Assembly (NCBI GenBank): GCA_038237475.1
Contig: JBBRYS010000004.1
Span: 62,001 to 126,000 of the forward strand
DNA length: 64,000 nt
Source of the DNA: JAOAPY01 sp038237475
GTDB lineage: Bacteria; Acidobacteriota; Blastocatellia; Pyrinomonadales; Pyrinomonadaceae
Reading direction: 5' to 3'
Numbering within the stretch: position 1 is the first letter of the stretch; every line of letters starts with the position of its first letter. The notes under the pieces were generated by a model. It did not search any database. It saw only the letters and a program-made list of their open reading frames with translations, and was not told the origin of the DNA. The translations under genes and the position numbers were made by a program. Positions 52,662 through 61,520 of this stretch are shown piece after piece.

Positions 52662-53762
52662 ATGAATAATCTCGTACTTTCAAATCTTACCCATCGGCCA
52701 ATGCGTACTGTGGTCAGCGTATTGGGTACGGCGGTGGGCGTCCTCTTGATAGTCTTCACGGTGGGACTGGCCCACGGTATGTTGCATGAGCATGGACGAC
52801 GCGACGCTAATATTCAGGCTGAGATCATGATGCGCGCCTCCGGCTCAATTGGCATTGGCGGCTCAGCGCCCTGGGTTCTGACCGTCACTCGCGCCGCCGA
52901 AGTAGCGGCGATTGAGGGAGTGCGCGGCGCAGTTCCTGTTGGTCAGGCCTTTGACAAGAGCGATGGCCCGTTTGGTAGTCGACTGCTGGACGGGATTGAT
53001 TTCGATCAGTACGCATCACTGGTGGGTATCTCCATACGAGAGGGCTCAAAGTTCACTGGCCCAGAGCAGGCGATTGTGGATCCAGTCTGGATTAAGGAAC
53101 ACAAAGGCAAAGGGGTCGGTTCTACAATATTGCTGTTCGAACGCAATTTCACCGTGGTGGGTATCTATGAACCCGCAGGTGGCGCGCGCGTAAAAATCCC
53201 ACTCAGCACCATGCAGGAACAATTTGGCGCGGCGCACAAGGCGACCGCGATCTTTGTTGGCTGCACAGACCCTAAACAACAGGATGCCGTCGCGGCGCGT
53301 ATCAAGGAGCGATTCCCCGATGAGCAACTAATCTTTACGCGCGACTTGCCCGAGCTTTACGCTACCGGATTGCCGGCCCTGAATGTATTCCTGCAGGTAG
53401 TAATCGGAGTCGCAGCTGCGATCAGCATGCTGGTGATTCTGCTTGCAATGTACACGACGGTGACTGAAAGAACACGGCAAATTGGCGTGCTCAAATCACT
53501 CGGCATGTCGAAAACAAAGATTGCCTGGGTGATTGAGCAGGAGGCAATCGTAGTCAGCCTGCTTGGCGTAGTGGTCGGCGTCATCTTCACTTTTGGCGCA
53601 CGATTGTTAATTATGAGTTTTACCAATCTGCGTGTCGAAATTGAACCCCGCTGGGTGCTGATTTCGCTTTTGGTTGGTGTGTTAGGCGGAACTTTGGGAG
53701 CGCTCTATCCGGCGGTCCGCGCGGCGCGTCAGGATGCTGTCGACGCTCTGAGCTACGAGTAA
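52662..53762 (+). CDS. MacB/FtsX-type ABC permease, no adjacent ATPase
   Basis: This 366-residue permease starts MNNLVLSNLTHRPMRT, a typical MacB/FtsX beginning. It has a first transmembrane helix (about 15-38), a large periplasmic MacB core (40-240) and three C-terminal helices (about 243-268, 290-315 and 328-352). The motif TVTERTRQIGVLKSLGMSKT is the family's coupling loop, which touches an ATPase. No ATP-binding subunit is encoded beside it, so it must pair with one elsewhere. It follows the repeat element by 12 bases. The substrate is unknown. Confidence 0.85.
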   Translation: MNNLVLSNLTHRPMRTVVSVLGTAVGVLLIVFTVGLAHGMLHEHGRRDANIQAEIMMRASGSIGIGGSAPWVLTVTRAAEVAAIEGVRGAVPVGQAFDKSDGPFGSRLLDGIDFDQYASLVGISIREGSKFTGPEQAIVDPVWIKEHKGKGVGSTILLFERNFTVVGIYEPAGGARVKIPLSTMQEQFGAAHKATAIFVGCTDPKQQDAVAARIKERFPDEQLIFTRDLPELYATGLPALNVFLQVVIGVAAAISMLVILLAMYTTVTERTRQIGVLKSLGMSKTKIAWVIEQEAIVVSLLGVVVGVIFTFGARLLIMSFTNLRVEIEPRWVLISLLVGVLGGTLGALYPAVRAARQDAVDALSYE

Positions 53763-53877
53763 TAGTCGGTTTACTAAGTGGTACTGTTCGAGAAGCAGTC
53801 TGCACCGCAGAAGGATCCGCGGGCCATTCCTGCTGATCCCTAACCCGTCACAATTGCTTAAAAAGGAAAGGCCAGCT

Positions 53878-55446
53878 ATGAGCGCTTCACTCACCACCAC
53901 CTTCAGACGTTTTGCCTCCACCCTCTGCGGCCTGATTCTGATATCCGCGATTCAGTCTGGCGTTACTTCGACTGCAGCGCAGACGGACTCGAAAGCCGGA
54001 ACGCCCGAACAGCGTACGGCGCGCTTTTTGGAAGCCATCCGCAAGTCACCTCCGCAACAAGTCGCTTTCTTTTTGAAGATGCCTAAAGGCGGCGATCTTC
54101 ACAATCATCTGTCGGGTTCAGTCTATGCAGAATCTTATATCGAGTGGGGAGCAGAAAACGGTCTGTGCGTTAATACTCGTACTCTTGCCGCTGCTCAGCC
54201 ACCTTGTGACGCCAAGGCCGATCTTGCGCCGATGCAGACAGCTCTGACTAATTCCCTGCTCTATCGTCAGCTGATCGATGCCTGGTCCATGCGTAACTGG
54301 CAGTACTCCGGATTGAACGGGCACGACCAGTTCTTTGACACCTTCGGGAAGTTTGGCGTGGCTACGTACGATCAAACCGGTCGCATGCTGGCCGATGCAG
54401 TGGTGCGGGCGGCGCGCGGGCAGGTGCTGTATCTGGAATTGATGCTGACGCCCGACGGCGGCGCGGCCAGCCAGATTGGCCAAAAGGCCGGTTGGGATGG
54501 GAACGTCGAGAGCTCCCTCAAAAAATTGAAGGATGCGCACATCGATGAGGCCGTAGCAGCCGGTCTTAAGAATCTCCGAACTGCCGAATCACAGAAGGAT
54601 AAACTGCTCAAGTGTGGCGAGCCTCAGGCAGATCCCGGCTGCGCAGTGACAGTTCGTTATGTGGCACAGGTTTCTCGCGGCGCGGCACTGGGAGTAGTCT
54701 TCGCGCAAATGGTGACCGGTTTCACTCTAGCTGACGATCCGAAATCACAAGTAGTCGCGGTGAACCTGGTCCAACCGGAAGACGGATATGCATCGATGCA
54801 CAATTTTTCGGTTCAGATGGAGATGTTACACGGGCTCCGTCCGCTTTATCCCGGCGCACACCTCAGCTTACACGCCGGAGAGCTGGCCCTGGGCTCCGTG
54901 CCGCCAGCCGGTTTATCTTTTCATATTCGTGATTCGGTTCAGGTGGCCGGTGCAGAAAGGATTGGGCACGGCGTCGATATCATGCATGAGACGGAACCCA
55001 ATGCATTGCTCAAAGAGATGGCGCGCCGGCAAGTGATGGTTGAAATATGTCTCTCCAGCAATGACTTGATCCTCGGCGTCAAAGGAAAGGATCATCCGCT
55101 TCACACGTACCTGCAATTTGGTGTGCCGGTCGCACTGGCTACGGATGACGAAGGTGTTTCGCGCTCTGAAATCTCGCGGGAGTTTATGAAGGCCGTAGAG
55201 GATCAGGGTCTCGATTATCTGCAACTAAAGGCGATGGCTCGCAATAGCCTCACTTATTCATTCGCCAGCGGCCTGAGTCTTTGGAGCGATCCACGTAAAG
55301 CAACTCCAGTTGCGCAATGCGCTACCGGGCTGGGACTGATGAGTACGACTTCAGAAGATTGCCGGCGGTTTCTGGCCGCCAGCGAGAAGGCGCAGCTGCA
55401 GTGGAAGCTCGAGGAACAATTCAAGGCTTTTGAGAATCAGTTTTGA
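53878..55446 (+). CDS. Exported adenosine deaminase-like enzyme
   Basis: This 522-residue protein starts at ATG 53878, after AAGGAAAGG, with a signal peptide (LCGLILISAIQSGVTSTAA). The metal-dependent deaminase motifs are present in order: HNHLSGS (about residue 75, HxH), LSLHAGE, RIGHGVDIM, and ATDDEGVSRS (late Asp). The layout and extra length resemble secreted ADGF/CECR1-type deaminases rather than cytosolic Add. It would deaminate adenosine or a related nucleoside in the periplasm. The DinB gene starts eight bases after its stop. Confidence 0.88.
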   Translation: MSASLTTTFRRFASTLCGLILISAIQSGVTSTAAQTDSKAGTPEQRTARFLEAIRKSPPQQVAFFLKMPKGGDLHNHLSGSVYAESYIEWGAENGLCVNTRTLAAAQPPCDAKADLAPMQTALTNSLLYRQLIDAWSMRNWQYSGLNGHDQFFDTFGKFGVATYDQTGRMLADAVVRAARGQVLYLELMLTPDGGAASQIGQKAGWDGNVESSLKKLKDAHIDEAVAAGLKNLRTAESQKDKLLKCGEPQADPGCAVTVRYVAQVSRGAALGVVFAQMVTGFTLADDPKSQVVAVNLVQPEDGYASMHNFSVQMEMLHGLRPLYPGAHLSLHAGELALGSVPPAGLSFHIRDSVQVAGAERIGHGVDIMHETEPNALLKEMARRQVMVEICLSSNDLILGVKGKDHPLHTYLQFGVPVALATDDEGVSRSEISREFMKAVEDQGLDYLQLKAMARNSLTYSFASGLSLWSDPRKATPVAQCATGLGLMSTTSEDCRRFLAASEKAQLQWKLEEQFKAFENQF

Positions 55447-55453
55447 GGTCGTC

Positions 55454-55945
55454 ATGTCTGATTGGATTGGAGAGTTTCGCCGGACGGTCGAGAGCGCAAG
55501 CCAGCAGTTGCTGGCTATTTCAGATCAGCAAGCTGCAACTACGAGATGCGCCGGCACATGGTCTCCCAAGCAGATTATCGGACATTTGATCGACTCCGCC
55601 GCTAATAATCACCAGCGCTTCGTGCGTGCACAGTTCACCGATGAGCTTGTCTGTCCCACCTACGATCAGGGAGCATGGGTGGAATCACAGCATTACAACG
55701 ACGAGCCCTGGTCACAACTTGTCCAACTTTGGCGCCACTACAACCTGCATCTCGCACATCTAATGTCAGTCTTGCCTGAAGCTATAAAATTGAAGCCACG
55801 GAAGAAGCACAATCTTGATCGCGTGGCCTGGAAGCCTGTCAGCGCCGGCGACCCCGTCGATCTAAAATATTTCATGCGCGATTATGTGGGACACCTTGAG
55901 CATCATCTGAATCAGATTTTTGCATCTGGCGAGGCGAACGCTTGA
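55454..55945 (+). CDS. DinB-family metalloenzyme-like protein
   Basis: This 163-residue four-helix-bundle protein is read from ATG 55454, with GAGG five bases upstream. A longer frame starts inside the deaminase gene at 55430. DinB features are the opening WIGEFRRTVESASQQLLAIS, a helix-2 His in IIGHLIDSAANNHQRF, and a C-terminal DYVGHLEHHLNQIFA, whose histidines would complete a metal site. DinB proteins often are thiol S-transferases, but the role here is unknown. It is likely cotranscribed with the deaminase. Confidence 0.85.
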   Translation: MSDWIGEFRRTVESASQQLLAISDQQAATTRCAGTWSPKQIIGHLIDSAANNHQRFVRAQFTDELVCPTYDQGAWVESQHYNDEPWSQLVQLWRHYNLHLAHLMSVLPEAIKLKPRKKHNLDRVAWKPVSAGDPVDLKYFMRDYVGHLEHHLNQIFASGEANA

Positions 55946-56011
55946 ATATATCTGGATCGAAACTCTGATTTCGGTCCCATCCACTTGAACTCTTGCTGGA
56001 GGATCGAACGA

Positions 56012-56332
56012 ATGGACTACACTTTCGAACAACTAAAACATAAAACCATTGTGGAGTTGCGAGAGATAGCGAAGGGTATCGAGCACGAAGCCGTCAAGGG
56101 ATACACGCAACTGAACAAGGAACACCTGCTGGTGGCCATTGCTAACGCCCTGGGTATACAGCATGAGCACCACGAGGTAGTCGGAGTCGACAAGGCTGCG
56201 ATTAAGTCGCGCATGAAAGAGCTGAAGCAGAAGCGTCAGGAAGCCCTTGCTGCGCACGATTCAGCTGCGCTTAAGAGCGTAAGACGGACATTGCATCGGC
56301 TAAAGCGGCAAATCCACAAGGCCACGGTCTAG
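56012..56332 (+). CDS. Small Rho_N-domain protein with basic tail
   Basis: With the ATG at 56012 (GGAGGA about eight bases upstream) the protein has 106 residues. Residues 1-45 match the Rho N-terminal/SAP-like helical domain: FEQLKHKTIVELREIAKGIE, then YTQLNKEHLLVAIANALG. The second half is strongly basic (KSRMKELKQKRQEALAAHDS, SVRRTLHRLKRQIHKATV) and may form a helical hairpin that binds RNA or DNA. It lacks the Rho ATPase. It sits after the DinB gene. A nucleic-acid role is likely; the details are unknown. Confidence 0.75.
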   Translation: MDYTFEQLKHKTIVELREIAKGIEHEAVKGYTQLNKEHLLVAIANALGIQHEHHEVVGVDKAAIKSRMKELKQKRQEALAAHDSAALKSVRRTLHRLKRQIHKATV

Positions 56333-56442
56333 GCGCTTTTAGGTTCCGCAGTGCGATCTGCGCGGGACGGGCACATCCTTAACAATCACGGGACTCGCCG
56401 GGTGGGTTTCCAGTCTTTACAGGCAAGAGCCCCACAAAGATC

Positions 56443-57021
56443 ATGGTAGAAAACCTCGAGACAACTCTCGCCGGCATCACTCTCGCTCCTTACATTGTTA
56501 AGGCCATGGCGTTGATCGGCGTCCAGCGCCGTTCCGGCAGCAATATGTTCCGGCATCAAATCAGCACCATGGGGATTCTCATCGACTACAAATTCGTGGA
56601 TCCGGTTTTGTTAAAGGCCGCGGTAATTCATGATTTGTTTGAGGATGCCCCGGACCTGCCCGGCGTCAGTGAAGCAGAGATTAATGCCATTGATGCTGAT
56701 GGCCCTGCGGTCTATGACCTTGTAATGGAGGTAACTATCAGGACTGAAGGCGGAGTGCGCGAGCCAAAAGCAACCTATCTGGAACGCGTGCTGCTGAATG
56801 GGAGCCGCCGTGCACGTGTTCTAAAACTTGCGGACCGCATCAGCAACCTCACCGCGTTGGGTTTTGTTCACGACGTCAGCTTCGTAAAACGATACCTGAA
56901 GGAAACGACGGATCACATTCTCCCCTACGCCGAGAAGATTGAGGCAAACATGTTTCGAGAACTCACTGACCTCGTGAAGAATCGCGAGTACCTGGTCCAA
57001 CTGATGAAACCTCGAGCCTGA
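56443..57021 (+). CDS. HD-domain protein, RelA/SpoT-like hydrolase family
   Basis: This 192-residue protein is a stand-alone HD domain. Its metal residues are His38 (MFRHQIST), His63-Asp64 in AVIHDLFEDAP, and Asp131 in LKLADRISNL. This matches the (p)ppGpp hydrolase half of RelA/SpoT proteins and the small alarmone hydrolase class in size (about 180-200 residues). It would be cytoplasmic and Mn2+-dependent. The synthetase domain, TGS and ACT domains are absent. Another phosphohydrolase activity cannot be excluded. A pair of direct repeats follows in the intergenic space. Confidence 0.82.
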   Translation: MVENLETTLAGITLAPYIVKAMALIGVQRRSGSNMFRHQISTMGILIDYKFVDPVLLKAAVIHDLFEDAPDLPGVSEAEINAIDADGPAVYDLVMEVTIRTEGGVREPKATYLERVLLNGSRRARVLKLADRISNLTALGFVHDVSFVKRYLKETTDHILPYAEKIEANMFRELTDLVKNREYLVQLMKPRA

Positions 57022-57026
57022 TCCTC

Positions 57027-57076
57027 CCTGGGACCGCATGCATCCAGCTTCCTGGGACCGCACGCATCCTGCGTGC
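57027..57076. repeat. Direct repeats and small hairpin between convergent genes
   Basis: CCTGGGACCGCATGCATCC (57027-57045) and CCTGGGACCGCACGCATCC (57051-57069) differ at one base and are spaced by 24. The second copy leads into a perfect hairpin GCACGCA-TCC-TGCGTGC (57060-57076). It lies between convergent genes, so it could help end transcription, but there is no T tract. Confidence 0.7.
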
Positions 57077-57133
57077 TCTCTTCTCACTGCTTTCGACGGT
57101 GGAGAGTCCGAGCTACCCTTCAAACTGCTTCCC

Positions 57134-57946
57134 TCATTGTCCACACTCCACATTATTGCGCGTGATGAGCGAGCTGAACCGCCGCTGGTACTCAGCACTC
57201 GTCACAAATGAGCACGCCATCCCGCGATAGTTGTTTCGATCCCCTACATTCAGCACGTTCAACCAGAAGTTGTAACCACTCCGGTCAGGATTGCGACCCA
57301 AATAGCTATAGTATTCCATCAAAACAAACGCTGGATTGTACTGCGTCTGTTTGAAGCTGCTGCCTTCAGTTAGGCTCCGTACTACGACGCCGCGTCGTTC
57401 GCTTTCCGTCGTGCCGCTCTCATAAATTGAGATTAGATTGGCTCGCATTGCGCTCAGATCCACTCCTGAACTCCCCTGTGCTGTTCGCAACAATGCATCT
57501 ACAAACACTTCCGCATTCATAGTAAAAGTGTAACGCGCTTGAAACTCGGGCCGCTCGACAAAAGTCCTCGCGAAATCGGCCTTGTTCGCTTCCAGACGCG
57601 GTCCTCCAGTGACTTCGCTTCTATCGAGGGAGTATTCGGTGTAGCCGGGTTGACGGCCCAGCGCCGCCTGATAGACGTCGTGGAGATATAGCCCTGTGTC
57701 CTGAAACTCCTGCGCTATGAAGAAGGCTGCGCTGACCTCCAGCCGTCGAGTCTTCAAGCAATCAAGGTTGTCGCCGCAAGCCCGCAGTTGCGCGCTCCAG
57801 TAATCCAGCCCGCTTTGTTCCGGCTCGCGGCCGAGGAAGTCCAAGTACTGCTGCCTGACAAAGCAACCATACACTGCACCCCTGGTTCTTGAGCCCCGCG
57901 GACCATAGTTCGGTAAGCAATTAGATGACTGTGCGAATGTGGCCAC
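57134..57946 (-). pseudogene. DUF4214-only fragment, probably a truncated gene
   Basis: This 270-residue frame from a GTG start carries DUF4214 repeats (CFVRQQYLDFLGREPEQSG, YYSYLGRNPDRSGYNFWLN, ending SAEYQRRFSSLITRNNVECG). These resemble the C-terminal part of the mosaic protein at 36308-40615. It has no signal peptide, propeller or other upstream domain. The first 27 residues look random and a TAG lies three codons upstream in frame. This suggests a remnant of a longer secreted protein. It may still be expressed, but export would need a missing signal. Confidence 0.6.
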
Positions 57947-58498
57947 TACCGACTACGTACAGGTACACGTGGCCGAGAATCTCAATAGAGCTATTCCAAA
58001 CTTTAGGTCGGAATCTGCATTGGAGCTGGCAATGGCTCTTGCCGCAAATGCCTTGGGAAAGTGAGCGAAAAATAACACTTTTCGAGGTCCAGCGTCAAAC
58101 ACCCTTTTTCCCTGGTTGTATTCGATTGAAGGTCTCGATACGTGTTGCTTCGGATGCTTTTTTAAGTGCCTGACTTGAATTAATCAGCAATTCTAAATCC
58201 AGCGATCTTCACCAGGTGACGTGCCGGCAAGCCGCTCTGCTTCCAGCGATTCCAAACAAGGATATCGCTCCCCCCAGCCATTGACCTCCAACCGTTGGAT
58301 GGCTTATCGTTCGATCCCAAACATAACGGCCGTGATTTCGACGCAAAGTTTATTTTTTCGTGTTTCAGAGCAGGCGGACTGCTCCGTTTAGAACTCTCAA
58401 AGGTTCAATGCTTCCGGCACCAACTGCTTTGACAGGTTTAGGTTTGCCAAATCTTCAATTCACCAGTCGACAATTTCTTATCAACTAAGGAGCCTGGT
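57947..58498. other. Intergenic region upstream of the metalloprotease gene
   Basis: This 552-base stretch has no credible gene. The frame at 57925-58173 is unconvincing. A perfect -35 TTGACA (58429-58434) faces the metalloprotease gene; the best -10 is TTCAAT (58454-58459), spacing 19. AAGGAG a few bases before the ATG at 58499 is a strong ribosome site. A six-base CGAAAA/TTTTCG hairpin lies near 58067. Confidence 0.5.
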
Positions 58499-61177
58499 AT
58501 GCGAATGCCATCAAGATCAGTTTTTTTTTCCGTTCTTTCTCTTTTGTTCGTGGCGGGGCTGGTAGCTTTTACCACCAGCAGCTATGCGAGTAGACAACAG
58601 GACCCAACCAGCAACAGCGTTGACGAGACGTTAGCTCAGGATCCCGCCACTCCTCCCGCCGGCGGTGGCGCAGGCCAGGAGCGACCTGGACGTCCGGAAA
58701 TAACTGCCGAACCAAAACCCTATGACAAGGTTATTACGAAAGACGCAAAGTCTGATCCCGGCGTTTTCACTGTCCATACGATCAAGGAAAAGGTTTATTA
58801 CGAGATTCCCAAAAGCGAACTGGGCAAGGAATTCCTATGGGTGAGCCAGATTGCCAGGACTACGCTCGGCGCAGGATATGGTGGGCAGGCTGCCGGTAAC
58901 CGGGTCGTCAAATGGGAGCGAAAGAACAATCGCATCTTGTTGCGGAGTGTGTCCTACGAAGTTGTCGCGGACCCCTCGCTTCCCGTTGCGCGCGCCGTGC
59001 AAGCTGCCAACAACGACACCATTATTATGGCATTCAATGTCGAGGCCTTTGGCAAAGACGATTCCTGCGTCATCGAAGTCGGGAGACTTTTTACTACCGA
59101 AGTAACTGAACTGAGCGCAAGAACCAGATTGCGCGCGCGCGGTTTTGATCCCGCCCGGTCTTTCATTGAAAAGACCAAGTCATTTCCCACGAATATTGAA
59201 ACCGAGGTTTCACAAACCTACACTTCCCCTCCAGATCCGACACCAGCGGGCGGCGGCGGTGGCCCACAGCCTCCCTCGACTCCGGTCGCGACCGGCATGC
59301 GAGCCGGAACTAACGCTACGGTCGTGATGCATTACAGCATGGTTAAGCTACCGGACAAGCCAATGATGCCGCGATTGTTCGATGAGCGCGTTGGCTATTT
59401 CACAGTCAGACAAACCGACTACGGTATCGACGAGCAGCGAGCGCCGAAGCGTATTTACATCACGCGCTGGCGGCTGGAAAAGAAGGATCCTAATGCCGAA
59501 CTCTCCGAGCCGGTGAAACCAATTGTCTATTACGTGGATCCGGCGACGCCTGCCAAATGGGTAAAGTGGATAAAGAAAGGTATCGAAGACTGGCAACCTG
59601 CTTTCGAGGCCGCCGGTTTCAAAAATGCAATCATCGCGAAGGAAGCACCTTCAAAAGCGGAAGATCCAGACTGGGATCCAGAGGATGCAAGATACTCATG
59701 CATCCGGTATTTGCCCTCAACGATCGAGAATGCATCGGGTCCACACGTTTCGGATCCGCGCACGGGCGAGATTCTGGACTCTGATATTCAGTACTACCAT
59801 AACGTGATGAACCTCCAACGTGACTGGTACTTCCTGCAGGTTGGCCCACTGGATCCGAGGGCCCGGAAACTACCACTGCCCGACGAGTTGATGGGCCGGC
59901 TGGTGGAATACGTCGTCGCACATGAGGTGGGTCACACCCTGGGCTTTCAACACAACATGAAAGCCAGCGCCGAATACCCCGTTGATAAGTTACGCAACGC
60001 CGAATGGCTCAGGACAATGAGCCACACGCCGACCCTGATGGATTACTCGCGTTTCAATTACGTTGCGCAACCCGAAGACAACATCCCGGTTGAAGATCTG
60101 ATTCCCAAAATCGGACCTTACGACAAGTGGGCAACCATGTGGGGCTATAAGCCGATTCCGGGCGCACGCACTCCCGACGAAGAAACGAAGACACTCGATG
60201 AGTGGGCCCGAGAACAGGACTCGAAACCGTACTTACGTTTTTCTACGGCTGACTCGCGTGGTTCAGATCCGGGTGAGAACACAGAAGCAGTAGGAGACGC
60301 CGACGCGGTATCTTCGACAGCTTTAGGCATCAGGAATCTGCAGCGCGTAGCGGACATGCTGCTTCCGGCGACATCTCATAAAGGCGAACCGTATGATGAT
60401 CTGGAAGAATTATACGGTCGCATGTTGGGACAATGGGCCACCGAGCTCAATCACGTTGCCGTTATAGTGGGTGGCTTCGATTCGCAGCAAAAGCACGCAG
60501 GCCAGGACGGCGTGCGTTTCACGATTGTGCCGCGTGCGCGCCAGGCTGCCGCTGTTCGCTTTCTTAATGACAATGCGTTCGCGACACCGAGCTGGGCCAT
60601 CCGTCCTGAGATTCTCAGGCGTATCGAGCCGGCAGGCGTGCTCGCGCGGGTGAATACCGCTCAGGAGCGAGTGTTGAATACCCTGCTGAGTAATACCCGC
60701 TTTACGCGTCTGGTTGAACAGGAAGCGATCGACGGCGCCGCCGCTTACCGGCCCGCGGATTTTCTCGTCGATGTGCGTCATGGCATCTGGAAGGAAATCG
60801 ATACGGGCGCCGTGCACATTGATCCTTTCCGGCGCAATCTGCAGCGAGGTTACATCGAACTGCTTTCAGGAAAGCTAAATGGCCGGACTCCCGTGAACGA
60901 TGATTACCGAGGTCTAATCCGGGCTGAGCTAAGGGACTTGAGCGCGGCCATCGGCCTGGCTGCCCCAAGGGCGACAGATCGCATAACTCGAGCGCATCTG
61001 GCTGACGTTCGCGATCAAATTGCCAAAGCGCTTGATCCTAAGTTCGCACCGGCAACACCAGCGACCACGACGGGTCTTCCCTTCGGAAGGGACGGCGAGC
61101 AGGATCCAAGCTCATTCGGTACGTTTGACTTTGCGAATTGCTGGCCCGACTATGCGGTAAAATGGAGGAATCAATAG
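58499..61177 (+). CDS. Exported zinc metalloprotease (HEVGH, DUF5117/DUF5118 type)
   Basis: This 892-residue protein has a signal peptide (FFSVLSLLFVAGLVAFTTSS) and a Pro/Gly-rich linker. The N-terminal half holds beta-rich regions (KVITKDAKSDPGVFTVHTIK, FLWVSQIARTTLGAGYGGQ) typical of the DUF5117/5118 domains. The zinc site HEVGHTLGFQHN is at residues 475-486 and matches the HExxHxxGxxH metzincin form, with the third His in the motif. It would cut proteins in the periplasm or outside. Length is normal for the family. A strong ribosome site and a terminator frame it, so it is probably monocistronic. Confidence 0.88.
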   Translation: MRMPSRSVFFSVLSLLFVAGLVAFTTSSYASRQQDPTSNSVDETLAQDPATPPAGGGAGQERPGRPEITAEPKPYDKVITKDAKSDPGVFTVHTIKEKVYYEIPKSELGKEFLWVSQIARTTLGAGYGGQAAGNRVVKWERKNNRILLRSVSYEVVADPSLPVARAVQAANNDTIIMAFNVEAFGKDDSCVIEVGRLFTTEVTELSARTRLRARGFDPARSFIEKTKSFPTNIETEVSQTYTSPPDPTPAGGGGGPQPPSTPVATGMRAGTNATVVMHYSMVKLPDKPMMPRLFDERVGYFTVRQTDYGIDEQRAPKRIYITRWRLEKKDPNAELSEPVKPIVYYVDPATPAKWVKWIKKGIEDWQPAFEAAGFKNAIIAKEAPSKAEDPDWDPEDARYSCIRYLPSTIENASGPHVSDPRTGEILDSDIQYYHNVMNLQRDWYFLQVGPLDPRARKLPLPDELMGRLVEYVVAHEVGHTLGFQHNMKASAEYPVDKLRNAEWLRTMSHTPTLMDYSRFNYVAQPEDNIPVEDLIPKIGPYDKWATMWGYKPIPGARTPDEETKTLDEWAREQDSKPYLRFSTADSRGSDPGENTEAVGDADAVSSTALGIRNLQRVADMLLPATSHKGEPYDDLEELYGRMLGQWATELNHVAVIVGGFDSQQKHAGQDGVRFTIVPRARQAAAVRFLNDNAFATPSWAIRPEILRRIEPAGVLARVNTAQERVLNTLLSNTRFTRLVEQEAIDGAAAYRPADFLVDVRHGIWKEIDTGAVHIDPFRRNLQRGYIELLSGKLNGRTPVNDDYRGLIRAELRDLSAAIGLAAPRATDRITRAHLADVRDQIAKALDPKFAPATPATTTGLPFGRDGEQDPSSFGTFDFANCWPDYAVKWRNQ

Positions 61178-61228
61178 ACGCCAGCTTTGAACAGCCGTAC
61201 TTCCGAGAGTACGACAACGGTTATCAGG

Positions 61229-61264
61229 GAATCCCCCGGGCATCCAGCCGGGGGATTCTTTTTA
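61229..61264 (+). terminator. Rho-independent terminator after the metalloprotease gene
   Basis: An 11-base perfect stem GAATCCCCCGG (61229-61239) and CCGGGGGATTC (61248-61258) has an eight-base loop and is followed by TTTTTA. It lies 52 bases after the stop. It is also the first of several related hairpins in the next 250 bases. Confidence 0.9.
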
Positions 61265-61520
61265 GATCCAACCTACAGAGTGACCACCCGCATGCCTCCG
61301 ACAATTTCTCTCGGCGTCAGCCGGGGGAGGTTTCAGATCCAACCTATCGTCAGGTTGGGTCTGAACGAGGCTTCGGATTTTTGCGAGGATCCTAATCCCA
61401 TCTTTCAGGCTGGAATTGAAACATCGCCGTGCTTACGCTCGGGAGGAATTTGCTTGCTACGTTTTAGGTTGGAAGTGAACTATCCTCGCCTTTACGCACG
61501 GGGGATTCTTCTTCTAGCTC
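61245..61520. repeat. Degenerate hairpin repeat cluster
   Basis: CAGCCGGGGGATTC with downstream GATCCAACCTAC (61245-61276) recurs as CAGCCGGGGGAGG with GATCCAACCTATC (61318-61348), 73 bases on. The second copy forms a 13-base hairpin TCAGATCCAACCT (61333-61345) and AGGTTGGGTCTGA (61352-61364). Two more decayed units contain CGGGAGGAATTTG and CGGGGGATTC near 61440 and 61500. No gene is credible here; the plus-strand frame through it is an artefact. The cluster ends at the stop side of the exonuclease gene. Confidence 0.7.
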
